Assembly (NCBI GenBank): GCA_002351925.1
Contig: DEHM01000021.1
Span: 1-15,092 of the forward strand
DNA: 15,092 nucleotides
Source of the DNA: Bacteroidales bacterium UBA2800
Lineage (GTDB): Bacteria; Bacteroidota; Bacteroidia; Bacteroidales; Paludibacteraceae
Reading direction: 5' to 3'
Program-made: the position numbers and the translations under genes
Notes under the pieces: generated by a model
Databases searched by the model: none
Told to the model about the DNA's origin: nothing
The model's input: the letters and a program-made list of their open reading frames with translations, nothing else
Part shown: positions 6,339-13,484 of the stretch, in pieces
Layout: each line of letters starts with the position of its first letter
How positions within the stretch are numbered: the first letter of the stretch is position 1

Positions 6339-7118
6339 TTATTGTGCCTCGTAGCGTTCCAGCGCCTCCGTCATGATCCGTTTGCCGTCGGCTATGATCT
6401 GCTCCGCCTTGTCGAAGTCGAAGGTGTTGTAGGCGTACTGACGCATGACGGCGTGTACATCGGGCGGCGTGAGTTGGAGCGCGAGTAGGGTGTTCTGCTG
6501 TATCTGCATGTCGCTCATGCGGTCCAAGATACTGACGAAATTCACTTTCCGCTCTTGTGGCATCTCGTCCTTTCCGCTGATGTCCGCTGCGACGAGGATA
6601 TCGCCCGGCGTACGGTGGATAATGTGGAGCGGCAGCGGGTTGAGGATACCTCCGTCGATGAGCAGACGATTACCCAGATGTACGGGCTCGAAGAAAAGCG
6701 GGATACTGATCGAGGCACGGATAGCATCGAACAGACTACCGCTGCGGAAAACCACTTCTTCTGCACTCTTCATGTCCGAAGCCACAATCGTGCAGGGGAT
6801 ATTCAGTTCTTCCAACGGCCTGTCCGGCACCACTTTCTCCAGCTCCTCGATGATGCGCGCACCCTTCACAAGCGAGTTGCCGCTCAGCAGGTTGATGTCC
6901 ATCATCCGAAGGATGAGCTGCTTGTCAACGCTCAGAAACCACTCCTTGGCCTCTTTCATCTGGCCCGCCGCATACATACCGGCGATAATGGAGCCCATCG
7001 AGCAACCTGCTATACTCGTGATGGTATAACCGCGTTCCTCCAGGGCCTCGATAGCGCCTATATGCGCCAGTCCACGTGCCCCGCCCGAGCCGAGTACCAA
7101 TGCTACGTTCTTTCCCAT
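6339..7118 (-). CDS. Patatin-like phospholipase (RssA-type)
   Basis: A 259-residue patatin-domain protein, a serine hydrolase fold that cleaves acyl esters of phospholipids. It shows the oxyanion-hole stretch GSGGARG (10-16), the nucleophile elbow GCSMG with Ser40, and the dyad aspartate Asp155 in IDGGILNPLP, so the catalytic dyad is intact. No signal peptide is seen; like the short RssA/YlbK-type bacterial members it is probably cytoplasmic or peripheral. I chose the ATG at 7118 because the conserved domain begins four residues later. The frame stays open upstream to 7301, but only by crossing a heptamer repeat and shadowing gcvT. It is the last gene of the five-gene minus-strand unit, separated from gcvT by 46 bases made of the repeat. 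Its real substrate is unknown. No strong terminator follows. Confidence 0.9.
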   Translation of the reverse strand: MGKNVALVLGSGGARGLAHIGAIEALEERGYTITSIAGCSMGSIIAGMYAAGQMKEAKEWFLSVDKQLILRMMDINLLSGNSLVKGARIIEELEKVVPDRPLEELNIPCTIVASDMKSAEEVVFRSGSLFDAIRASISIPLFFEPVHLGNRLLIDGGILNPLPLHIIHRTPGDILVAADISGKDEMPQERKVNFVSILDRMSDMQIQQNTLLALQLTPPDVHAVMRQYAYNTFDFDKAEQIIADGKRIMTEALERYEAQ

Positions 7119-7166
7119 AACCCGTAACCAGTAACCTGTAACCTGTAACCTGTAACCCGTTACCTT
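7118..7166. repeat. Seven-copy heptamer repeat (TAACCYG) filling a gene spacer
   Basis: Seven consecutive 7-base units run without a break: TAACCCG, TAACCAG, TAACCTG three times, TAACCCG and a diverged TTACCTT. On the coding (minus) strand this reads as repeated CAGGTTA-like units. The tract covers the whole spacer between the gcvT stop (7165-7167) and the patatin ATG (7116-7118), touching both codons. Because 7 is not a multiple of 3 and the unit makes no stop codons here, all seven-base gains or losses would change the spacing and upstream frame. Replication slippage could vary patatin translation, but that is inference. Confidence 0.92.
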
Positions 7167-8250
7167 ACACTTCTTTCGCAGGTACCAGTTTCTCGCGTAT
7201 CTTGATATAGATGGTCTCGCCTTTCTTGGCGTAGGGCGTCTGCACGTAACCCATACCGATGCCCACCTTGGTGTTCGGCAGCATGATACCGGAAGTGACA
7301 TTACCGATGGTCTCGCCCGCTTCGTTGCAGATCTCGTAACCGTTACGCGGGATAGCGCGCTCCAAGCACTCGAAATGCACCAGTTTGCGTTTCACGCCTT
7401 CGGCTTTCTGCGCCTTCAGGTAGTCGCGGTCGATAAAGTCCTTGGCATCCAGTTTGGTGATCCAGCCCAGACCTGCTTCCAGCGGCGAGGTGGTGTCGTC
7501 GATGTCGTGGCCGTAGAGGCAATACCATTTCTCCAGACGGAGACTGTCGCGTGCGCCCAAACCGATAGGTGCGAGGCCGAACGGCTTACCTACTTCGAAC
7601 AACGCGTCCCATATCTGTTTGCCCTTTTCTGCCGGGAAATAGAGTTCGAAACCACCTGCGCCGGTGTAGCCTGTATTGCTGAGAATAACACCAGGCACGC
7701 CTGCGAAACTCCATTCGCGGAACGCGTAGTAGTCGATTGACTTCAAGTCGGCGTCCGTCAGGAGCTGCAGCAACTCGGTGGCTTTGGGGCCCTGAACAGC
7801 CAGTTGACCGTAGCGCTCAGAGGCGTTGTCGAGCTTCAGATCGGCATCATGGAACTTCTCGTCTTTGACCTTGTTAACCCAAGCCCAGTCTTTGTCGATA
7901 TTGCCGGCATTGACTACCATGAGGTACTTGGTGGTAGAGTATTTGTAGATGATCAGGTCGTCCACTATACCGCCTTTGCCGTTGGGCATACAGGTGTACT
8001 GCGCCTTGCCGGCAGGGATAACGCTCAGGTCGTTGGTGGTGATGTACTGCAGGAAGTCCAGCGCTTTCTCGCCTTTCACCCAAAACTCACCCATATGGCT
8101 CACGTCGAACACACCTACGCCCTCACGAACGATCATGTGCTCCTGATTGATACCCGTAGGGTATTGTATCGGCATGTTGAAACCGGCAAACTCTGCCATC
8201 TTTGCGCCCAGCGCAATATGAATATCCGTAAACGGAGTTGTTTTTAACAT
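7165..8250 (-). CDS. gcvT: Glycine cleavage system T protein (aminomethyltransferase)
   Basis: A 361-residue tetrahydrofolate-dependent aminomethyltransferase. It takes the aminomethyl group from the lipoylated H protein, releases ammonia and forms 5,10-methylene-tetrahydrofolate. Family markers include FAGFNMPIQY (21-30), DVSHMG (49-54), NGKGGIVDD with the key Asp97 (90-98), VNAGNIDKD (113-121), the GYTGAGGFELYF stretch and GARDSLRLEK. Length matches the family (about 360). A TTG two codons upstream (8256) is possible, but the ATG at 8250 is preferred: it lies 2 bases after the pepT stop and next to the usual LKTTPF start. The P and H protein genes are not in this window, so the system is split in the genome. 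It sits inside the five-gene unit, downstream of pepT. Confidence 0.96.
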   Translation of the reverse strand: MLKTTPFTDIHIALGAKMAEFAGFNMPIQYPTGINQEHMIVREGVGVFDVSHMGEFWVKGEKALDFLQYITTNDLSVIPAGKAQYTCMPNGKGGIVDDLIIYKYSTTKYLMVVNAGNIDKDWAWVNKVKDEKFHDADLKLDNASERYGQLAVQGPKATELLQLLTDADLKSIDYYAFREWSFAGVPGVILSNTGYTGAGGFELYFPAEKGKQIWDALFEVGKPFGLAPIGLGARDSLRLEKWYCLYGHDIDDTTSPLEAGLGWITKLDAKDFIDRDYLKAQKAEGVKRKLVHFECLERAIPRNGYEICNEAGETIGNVTSGIMLPNTKVGIGMGYVQTPYAKKGETIYIKIREKLVPAKEV

Positions 8251-8252
8251 AT

Positions 8253-9413
8253 TCAAGCTTTTTTAATGATTTCTAAAATGACGTCTTTCGCCTTCTCGAG
8301 ACTCGGTACAGGCAAGTACTCGTAGCGGCTGTGGAAGTTCTCGCCTCCGGCGAAGATATTGGGGCAGGGTAGTCCCTCAAAACTCAGACGGGCACCATCG
8401 GTACCGCCACGGATAGGTTTCACCTCTGGTGTCACACCTACGGCTGTCATGGCTTCTTTGGCCAGATCGATGATGTGCATGACGGGTTCGATCTTCTCCC
8501 GCATGTTGTAGTACTGATCGCGCAGCTCAATCTCCACGGTACCTTCACCGAACTCGCGGTTGACCTTGCGTACCAGGTGCTCCAGTTCGCGTTTGCGGCT
8601 CTCGAAGCGCGCACGGTCATGATCACGGATGATGTAGCTGAGCGTTGTCTCTTCCACCGTTCCGTTCATACCTACCAGGTGATAGAAACCCTCGTAGCCC
8701 TGTGTGTGTTCGGGCGTCTCCCAACGCGGCAGCATGACGGCCAACTGGTAGGCGATACGCATCGAGTTGACCATCTTGTGATAGCCGTAACCCGGGTGCA
8801 CGTTCAGGCCGTGTATTTTGATCTTACATGCCGCGGCGTTGAAGTTCTCGAACTCCAATTCGCCTATCGCTCCGCCGTCCATGGTGTAGGCGAAGTCGGC
8901 ACCGAAAGCCTGCACGTCGAAATGATCGGCGCCCTGACCTATCTCTTCGTCGGGCGTGAAGCCCACGCGCACCTTGCCGTGCTGTATCTCCGGATGCTGA
9001 ATCAGGTACTCGCAGGCCGTCACGATCTCGGCAATACCGGCTTTGTCGTCGGCACCAAGCAGCGTCGTCGTGTCGGTCACGATAACGTCCTGACCCGCAT
9101 AACGCGCATCGATATAGTCGCGCTCTTCGGCTTTGACGATACAGGCTTTCACATGCTTGCCGCTCGCGTCGGGCGAGGTGTCCATATGGGCGATAAACCC
9201 GACAACAGGTCGACCTTCTGCCGTGGCCGGCAGTGTAGCCATGATATAGCCGTTCCGGTCCAGCGTTACCTCCTGCAGACCGATGCTCTTCAGCTCGTCA
9301 GCCAGGTAACGGGCAAACTCCATCTGCCCCGGCGTGGAGGGCGTCATGTTGGTGTTCTCGTCGCTCGTCGTGCAGAACGACACGTATTTCAGAAAACGAT
9401 CTACTATGTTCAT
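8253..9413 (-). CDS. pepT: Peptidase T (tripeptide aminopeptidase)
   Basis: A 386-residue zinc metallopeptidase of the M20 family that removes N-terminal residues from tripeptides in the cytoplasm. Metal-binding and catalytic residues are visible: His76 and Asp78 in AHMDTSPD, Asp122 in GADDKAG, Glu156/Glu157 in TPDEEIGQG, Asp179 in MDGG, and His361 in GGENFHSRYEY. The NVHPGYGYHKMVNSM segment belongs to the dimerisation/substrate region. Length is a little under the E. coli enzyme (408). The ATG at 9413 is one base past the stop of the lipoprotein gene; a longer reading from 9434 would start inside that gene. Its stop lies 2 bases before the gcvT start. Amino acids freed by PepT, including glycine, could feed GcvT, but this link is only suggestive. 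Confidence 0.96.
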   Translation of the reverse strand: MNIVDRFLKYVSFCTTSDENTNMTPSTPGQMEFARYLADELKSIGLQEVTLDRNGYIMATLPATAEGRPVVGFIAHMDTSPDASGKHVKACIVKAEERDYIDARYAGQDVIVTDTTTLLGADDKAGIAEIVTACEYLIQHPEIQHGKVRVGFTPDEEIGQGADHFDVQAFGADFAYTMDGGAIGELEFENFNAAACKIKIHGLNVHPGYGYHKMVNSMRIAYQLAVMLPRWETPEHTQGYEGFYHLVGMNGTVEETTLSYIIRDHDRARFESRKRELEHLVRKVNREFGEGTVEIELRDQYYNMREKIEPVMHIIDLAKEAMTAVGVTPEVKPIRGGTDGARLSFEGLPCPNIFAGGENFHSRYEYLPVPSLEKAKDVILEIIKKA

Positions 9414-9414
9414 C

Positions 9415-9951
9415 TTATTTTCCGCTAAAAGCACCTAAAAGACTACTCAGCGCACCGGCATACTGCGAAGCGGTATTGGCATAACTGGCTGCCTGGCTGG
9501 CACCCTGCTGAACGGTAGAGGTCGCGTTCTGTACGGTGTCGCTGTTCTTCACCATCGTCACCAGACTGTTGGTTACGGTCTCTACGTTGCTCTGCGTTAC
9601 CAGCCCCAGCGAGCTGGCGATCATACCCTTACCGAACTCACTCAGATAGGTTTTGTCTTTGTAGTTCTCTTTCAGTCCCTCACAGTTAGCTACCAGCGTC
9701 ACGGTGTTCAGGATGTTCTGCATGTTCTTGTAGTCGTACTTGTTGCCGTCGGCCTTGTACTGGTTGTAGAGGCTCAGCAGCGCGTTGCCTGCGCCCTGAC
9801 CGGCCGACATGGCGGTGTTGGTCTGCGTAGCGGCTGTCTGTTGCGTAGCAGCTGTGGTGGATTGACTACTTGCACTGTTGGTCGTGCTGTTCTGCATAAA
9901 TCCGCAGCCTGCCATCATGATAGCGGCTGCCATGATAATGATTTTTCTCAT
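9415..9951 (-). CDS. Predicted lipoprotein, function unknown
   Basis: A 178-residue protein with a short signal sequence and lipobox MAGC (Cys16), so a lipid-anchored envelope protein is expected. Residues about 20-50 are a low-complexity linker rich in Ser, Thr, Gln, Ala and Asn. A more ordinary, mostly helical-looking region follows (about 55-150, containing NALLSLYNQYKADGNKYDYKNMQNILNT; key residues Leu, Tyr, Asn). The C-terminal 40 residues are again Ala/Ser/Gln-rich and end GALSSLLGAFSGK. No family is recognised with confidence. The ATG at 9951 overlaps the dehydrogenase stop (ATGA), and the stop is one base before pepT, so it is expressed with metabolic genes. A longer frame to 10020 exists but only shadows the dehydrogenase. 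Confidence 0.82.
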   Translation of the reverse strand: MRKIIIMAAAIMMAGCGFMQNSTTNSASSQSTTAATQQTAATQTNTAMSAGQGAGNALLSLYNQYKADGNKYDYKNMQNILNTVTLVANCEGLKENYKDKTYLSEFGKGMIASSLGLVTQSNVETVTNSLVTMVKNSDTVQNATSTVQQGASQAASYANTASQYAGALSSLLGAFSGK

Positions 9952-10859
9952 AATACTATATTCATTTTGTTTGTGTCGTTGTCTATGTAAGCCAGGATAT
10001 TGTCCGTCACGTTCTCGCACATCGCGATACGTCCTTCCCAGGTGCCGGTACCCGTGTGGGGCGAGAGCACTACGTTGGGCAATGTCTTGAGTTCCTCGCT
10101 TATCTGCGGCTCGTGTTCGTACACGTCGAGCGCTGCGCCGGCTATGATACCGCTCTTCAGGGCTTCCACCAGTGCTGCCTCGTCTACGTGCGCACCGCGC
10201 GCGGTATTGATAAGGTACGCCGTCCGTTTCATCATCCCCAGCTCGGGCTTGCCGATCAGGTGGTGCACCTCGGGCGTATAGGGCAGGTTCAGACTGACAA
10301 AGTCGCTGTCTTGCAACAGCGTCTGAAAATCCACGTAACGGGCATCATACAGGGCTTCCATATCCGGGGATAGTTGATGCCTGTTGTTATAGATGATCTT
10401 CATGCCCGATGCCTTTGCTCTACGTGCCAGCGATCGGCCGATACGTCCCATGCCAATGATACCCAGCGTCTTGCCGTACAGCGAGTGACTCAGGTTGTTC
10501 ATCACCGCCATCGGTTGTCCGTTGTCGTGGCGGATGGCGCGGTCGAATTCCGACACGCGACGCGCCACATCTATCATCAGCGCAAAGGCCAACTCTGCCG
10601 TAGGCTCAATCACGGGCTGCGGAGTGTTCGTCACGCGTATCCCGCGTTCGCGGCAGGCCTCCAGGTCGATGTTGTTGTAGCCCGCTCCGAAATTAGCTAT
10701 CAGACGCAGATGCGGCATCGACTCGATCATCGCCCGTGTCACCGGCTTGTCGAACGTACTCACCAGCACCTCTGCTTCCTCTGCCGGCGCGTATAAAGTA
10801 TGTCCTTGCAGACGCGTAAATCCCTCCTTGGGCAGCTCTGTCGTAAATGCTATTCTCAT
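9948..10859 (-). CDS. D-isomer-specific 2-hydroxyacid dehydrogenase
   Basis: A 303-residue NAD(P)-dependent oxidoreductase that interconverts 2-hydroxyacids and 2-oxoacids. The Rossmann glycine motif is GMGRIG (136-141). Catalytic residues are Arg221 (NTARGAHVDE), Glu250 (DVYEHEP) and His268 (SPHTGTGT). The end of the second Rossmann strand reads YNNR (157-160) with no acidic residue, which fits NADP(H) preference better than NAD(H); this is inference. Relatives include glyoxylate/hydroxypyruvate reductases and other D-2-hydroxyacid dehydrogenases; the substrate cannot be assigned. The ATG at 10859 is chosen because the frame's earlier start (10889) lies upstream of the -7 element at 10879-10886. 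It is the first gene of the five-gene unit and overlaps the lipoprotein gene by 4 bases. Confidence 0.92.
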   Translation of the reverse strand: MRIAFTTELPKEGFTRLQGHTLYAPAEEAEVLVSTFDKPVTRAMIESMPHLRLIANFGAGYNNIDLEACRERGIRVTNTPQPVIEPTAELAFALMIDVARRVSEFDRAIRHDNGQPMAVMNNLSHSLYGKTLGIIGMGRIGRSLARRAKASGMKIIYNNRHQLSPDMEALYDARYVDFQTLLQDSDFVSLNLPYTPEVHHLIGKPELGMMKRTAYLINTARGAHVDEAALVEALKSGIIAGAALDVYEHEPQISEELKTLPNVVLSPHTGTGTWEGRIAMCENVTDNILAYIDNDTNKMNIVL

Positions 10860-10878
10860 GTCCACAACCTTTGCGCTG

Positions 10879-10910
10879 CAAAGGTACAATAAATTTTTGA
10901 ATTATGCAAA
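10879..10910 (-). promoter_or_regulatory. Promoter of the five-gene minus-strand unit
   Basis: On the minus strand TTTG (10907-10910), 20 bases, then TACCTTTG (10879-10886): a complete match to the local consensus. The leader before the ATG at 10859 would be only about 13 bases. It is back to back with the promoter at 10935-10966, the two -33 elements being 24 bases apart. Confidence 0.82.
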
Positions 10911-10934
10911 TAAATGCAAAAAAATATACAAACT

Positions 10935-10966
10935 CTTGCATATTTGAAGAAAAAGTAGTAATTTTG
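10935..10966 (+). promoter_or_regulatory. Promoter of the repeat-containing secreted protein gene
   Basis: CTTG (10935-10938), 20 bases, then TAATTTTG (10959-10966). The -33 has one mismatch but continues as the recurrent TTGCATAT form, and the spacer is A-rich. It gives a leader of about 68 bases before the ATG at 11041, much longer than at the other protein genes except nrdD. Confidence 0.75.
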
Positions 10967-10970
10967 CAGC

Positions 10971-11002
10971 GGGTTTTGTGTATATGTATATTCACACAAC
11001 CC
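10971..11002 (+). promoter_or_regulatory. 5' leader hairpin before the secreted-protein gene
   Basis: GGGTTTTGTG (10971-10980) pairs with CACACAACCC (10993-11002) at 9 of 10 positions around a 12-base AT-rich loop. It lies at the very start of the predicted mRNA and is followed by an unpaired A-rich stretch up to the ATG. Such a 5' hairpin could protect the mRNA, and the A-rich tail would favour translation in a phylum that does not rely on Shine-Dalgarno pairing. Confidence 0.55.
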
Positions 11003-11040
11003 CAAATAAACAACATTTGTTAACTAAAACACTTTAAAGT

Positions 11041-13107
11041 ATGAAGAAGATTTTCTCTATTCTTTGCGCGCTGACGATCGTGTTGAGCGCAAGTGCAGCT
11101 CCCGCCAAAGTGCTTGGTAAGAGCAAACAGGCAGAGGCACTGGAGTTGAGAACTGCTAAGAAGGTAAATGCAAAGGCTGCTTTTGCTGCTACCCATCTGC
11201 AGAAGGCTGAGCGTGCAGCAGTCGCTTTGCGTGCGCCGCAGGCTAAAAAGGAGAACTACAACGTGACTATCACGAACTACGCTGAGAACTTCTACACTAC
11301 CGACAACGACGTATGGGTAAAGCTGTACGACGCAGATGAGAACGTTTACTACTTCGACATCGTAGTAGCAGAAGGCACGAATGAGTTGGCACTCGGTCAG
11401 ACCTACACCTTGGCTGACATGATTGCAAACTATTCCTACATGCGTGGTGCTGACGGCAAGATGGCGTATGCTTCGGCTTCGCTGACCAAGACGGTTTCGA
11501 TGTACGAGGAGCAGGAGTTGGTTCATTTTGCTGCTACTTTCACCGACACGCTGGGAAACAACTACACCCTGGCTTATGATCAGGCTCCGTTCATCATCAC
11601 CGGTGACACCATTGACGTTGTCTTCACGGGTAATGCTAACAAGCCGATCTATGCACAGGGTCTGTGCCAATTGGCTGCTGAGAACGAAGATTATGAAATC
11701 GCGTTCACTTTCCCCGCTGCTGAGGGTGCTCCTGCAGGTACTTACGCTGAGGAGGATATGAACCTCGACTACACCTACGTGAACAAATTGGAGGCTAAGA
11801 GCGCACACTGCGTGGTTACCGAGAACAACGGTACGATCAGTCTGGAAGGTTGGATTCTTGCCGGTGACGGTAACGTTTACCACGTAACGTTCTCCTTCGC
11901 CGCTCCGACTCCGCAGACCTATGAGGCCATCACTTGCGACAACCTCGTGCTGGACGACAGCTATGCAAGCTGGTTCGGTATCATCATCGCCGAGGCAAGC
12001 AACGAGGACTACACCGTAAGTATGTACCTGTCGTCGGACGACTACCTGGGCACGTTTGATGCAGAGGAGGTTAGCCTGAGCATCGAGGGTGCTGACGGTG
12101 AGATCGAGATCTACGAGGGTACGATCACCGTAGCTAACACCGCTGACGGCGTATCTATCACCGGTACCGTACTGAGCATGGATGGCGTACAATACACGCT
12201 GAACCTCACCTACGTGATTCCGGACGCTACCAGCCAAGAGACCATCACCATGAGCGGTAAGATTACCAACTATGAGGGTCAAGCTTGGCAGTTCATCGGT
12301 TCTACGGCTAGCCAGATGGTAACCATCGCTGCTTATGCTACTTCTATCCCTGGTACGTACGGACGTTCTGACCTGATGGCTGACTACACCTATGTAGTGA
12401 AAGTGGTTGGTTCGGACACGCTGTACTACGACATGGTAGATGCGAATGTCGTTGTAGCTGTTAGCGGCCAGAACGCTACCATCACCGGTACGCTGAAGGG
12501 CCAGAACTACTACGACAACTCGGATGTCATTGAGTTCACGCTCAACCTCACCGCTACCGTTGAGGACTATGAAGAGGAAGAGCAGGGCAACCAGTATGAC
12601 AGCCAGGACGAGGGCTTCTACTACAAGTTCCCGACCTATAACATCGACGACCAATATCTGGCAAAGTACAACGTATTCGTCGTTGAGGCTCAGGATGCAG
12701 ATAGCAACTATATCTCGCTTGAGTTCAACGTAGCTGCCGGTACGACCGAGCTGCCCGCAGGCGTTTATCCTATCAACGAGACTTCTGCTGAGGGTACTGT
12801 TACCGCCGGTTCGATCGACCAGTACATCTATGGTTCGTTCGCAGGTTCGCTGGATGCCCAGGGCTATATCAATATCCCGCTGTGGCTCATCGTAGACGGT
12901 ACGGTTACCGTACTGGAGAACGGTGTGATCGAGGTAGCTGCCACCAACACTTGGGGACAAGGTATCTACAGCCGTCTGGGTCAGTATCCGGAGGCTATCG
13001 ACGAGGTTGAGAGCGCTGCTACCGCTACCAAGCGTGTCGTTAACGGACAGCTCTTCATCGAGAAGAACGGCGTGAAGTACAACGCACAAGGTGCTGTGGT
13101 AAAATAA
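11041..13107 (+). CDS. Secreted protein of five diverged beta-rich repeats
   Basis: A 688-residue exported protein of unknown function. A signal peptide spans residues 1-19 or 20 (cleavage after ASA/ASAA), then a Lys/Ala-rich helical stretch (21-72). Five modules of about 100-120 residues follow, near 73-181, 184-290, 293-393, 399-506 and 527-645. Their shared plan is a strand-rich start, a G(T/V)Y turn after a Leu/Pro-Ala-Gly segment (LALGQTYTL, APAGTYAEE, YLGTFDAEE, SIPGTYGRS, LPAGVYPIN), an acidic middle, and a closing strand pair (YTLNLTY, EFTLNLT). An acidic linker EDYEEEEQ lies at 508-515. The C-terminal tail (664-688, KRVVNGQLFIEKNGVKYNAQGAVVK; key residues NGQ..I.KNG..Y...G) resembles C-terminal tails on Bacteroidales surface proteins, possibly for sorting. 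Frequent GCT, GTA and AAC codons, unlike the neighbours, suggest high expression. No enzyme motif is seen. Confidence 0.85.
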   Translation: MKKIFSILCALTIVLSASAAPAKVLGKSKQAEALELRTAKKVNAKAAFAATHLQKAERAAVALRAPQAKKENYNVTITNYAENFYTTDNDVWVKLYDADENVYYFDIVVAEGTNELALGQTYTLADMIANYSYMRGADGKMAYASASLTKTVSMYEEQELVHFAATFTDTLGNNYTLAYDQAPFIITGDTIDVVFTGNANKPIYAQGLCQLAAENEDYEIAFTFPAAEGAPAGTYAEEDMNLDYTYVNKLEAKSAHCVVTENNGTISLEGWILAGDGNVYHVTFSFAAPTPQTYEAITCDNLVLDDSYASWFGIIIAEASNEDYTVSMYLSSDDYLGTFDAEEVSLSIEGADGEIEIYEGTITVANTADGVSITGTVLSMDGVQYTLNLTYVIPDATSQETITMSGKITNYEGQAWQFIGSTASQMVTIAAYATSIPGTYGRSDLMADYTYVVKVVGSDTLYYDMVDANVVVAVSGQNATITGTLKGQNYYDNSDVIEFTLNLTATVEDYEEEEQGNQYDSQDEGFYYKFPTYNIDDQYLAKYNVFVVEAQDADSNYISLEFNVAAGTTELPAGVYPINETSAEGTVTAGSIDQYIYGSFAGSLDAQGYINIPLWLIVDGTVTVLENGVIEVAATNTWGQGIYSRLGQYPEAIDEVESAATATKRVVNGQLFIEKNGVKYNAQGAVVK

Positions 13108-13131
13108 GGTTCACAGAGCCTGTTTATTAGC

Positions 13132-13161
13132 AAAAAGCTGCCTTTCGGGGCAGCTTTTTTT
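13132..13161 (+). terminator. Terminator of the secreted-protein gene
   Basis: AAAAAGCTGCC (13132-13142) pairs with GGCAGCTTTTT (13149-13159) around a 6-base loop and continues as a T-run to 13161. It lies 24 bases after the stop codon and is a strong rho-independent terminator. Confidence 0.92.
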
Positions 13162-13191
13162 GTGCAACCCTGAGTTATCAACAATTTTGCA

Positions 13192-13270
13192 TTTTGGACA
13201 ACTTTTTCTGTTTATAAATTTTGTAATGTACTGAAAATAAGCAAGAAACGTTTTTGTTTTGGACAACTTT
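13192..13270 (+). repeat. Paired 14-base direct repeat upstream of nrdD
   Basis: TTTTGGACAACTTT occurs at 13192-13205 and again, identical, at 13257-13270, 65 bases apart start to start. Both copies lie in the AT-rich spacer just upstream of the nrdD promoter and outside any gene. They could be binding sites for a regulator of nrdD; no named motif fits. Confidence 0.6.
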
Positions 13271-13303
13271 GTAAAATTTTTTTGGAAAATAATTGCTAAA
13301 AAA

Positions 13304-13335
13304 TTTGCACAATTCAAAAAAAAGCAGTACTTTTG
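13304..13335 (+). promoter_or_regulatory. Promoter of nrdD
   Basis: TTTG (13304-13307), 20 bases, then TACTTTTG (13328-13335): full consensus, with the A-tract plus GCAG spacer end. The predicted start near 13342 leaves a leader of about 143 bases to the ATG at 13485, unusually long for this window. Confidence 0.85.
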
Positions 13336-13341
13336 CACTCG

Positions 13342-13484
13342 CTTAAGTTAAAACTCGCGTGACTTCGGGCACAGCCCTTGTATAACGATACGTTTTACTC
13401 TACGCTCTTCCCGCCGCAAACGCTCCGCTGGTTTACGTCGGGAGGTTGCTTAGACTGGCAATTGAATATATTTTATACTTTATT
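13342..13484 (+). promoter_or_regulatory. Structured 5' leader of nrdD, candidate cis-regulatory RNA
   Basis: Two stem domains can be drawn. The first pairs AAAACTCG (13350-13357) with CGA (13386-13388) and GTTTT (13392-13396), enclosing a small GGGC-ACA-GCCC hairpin (13367-13377). The second is a long hairpin: CTTCCCG (13407-13413) with CGGGAGG (13439-13445), then CG/CG and AAAC/GTTT separated by single mismatches, with the loop at 13422-13430. No known riboswitch class is recognised, and the cobalamin-riboswitch conserved box is not seen. An AT-rich unpaired stretch precedes the ATG. Folding was done by eye. Confidence 0.45.

Noticed and set aside
7119..7301. N-terminal extension of the patatin protein
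   Set aside because: The extra residues come from a shadow frame of gcvT and from the heptamer repeat. The conserved domain starts right after the ATG at 7118.
11020..13089. A 689-codon open frame on the minus strand
   Set aside because: Fully antisense to the secreted repeat protein and explained by its biased codon use. There is no signal, motif or promoter for it.
13175..13183. DnaA box (TTATCAACA) near nrdD
   Set aside because: One mismatch from TTATCCACA and a single copy in AT-rich DNA; this is expected by chance.
13342..13484. Cobalamin riboswitch or NrdR boxes before nrdD
   Set aside because: Neither the conserved cobalamin box nor the paired NrdR palindromes can be found.
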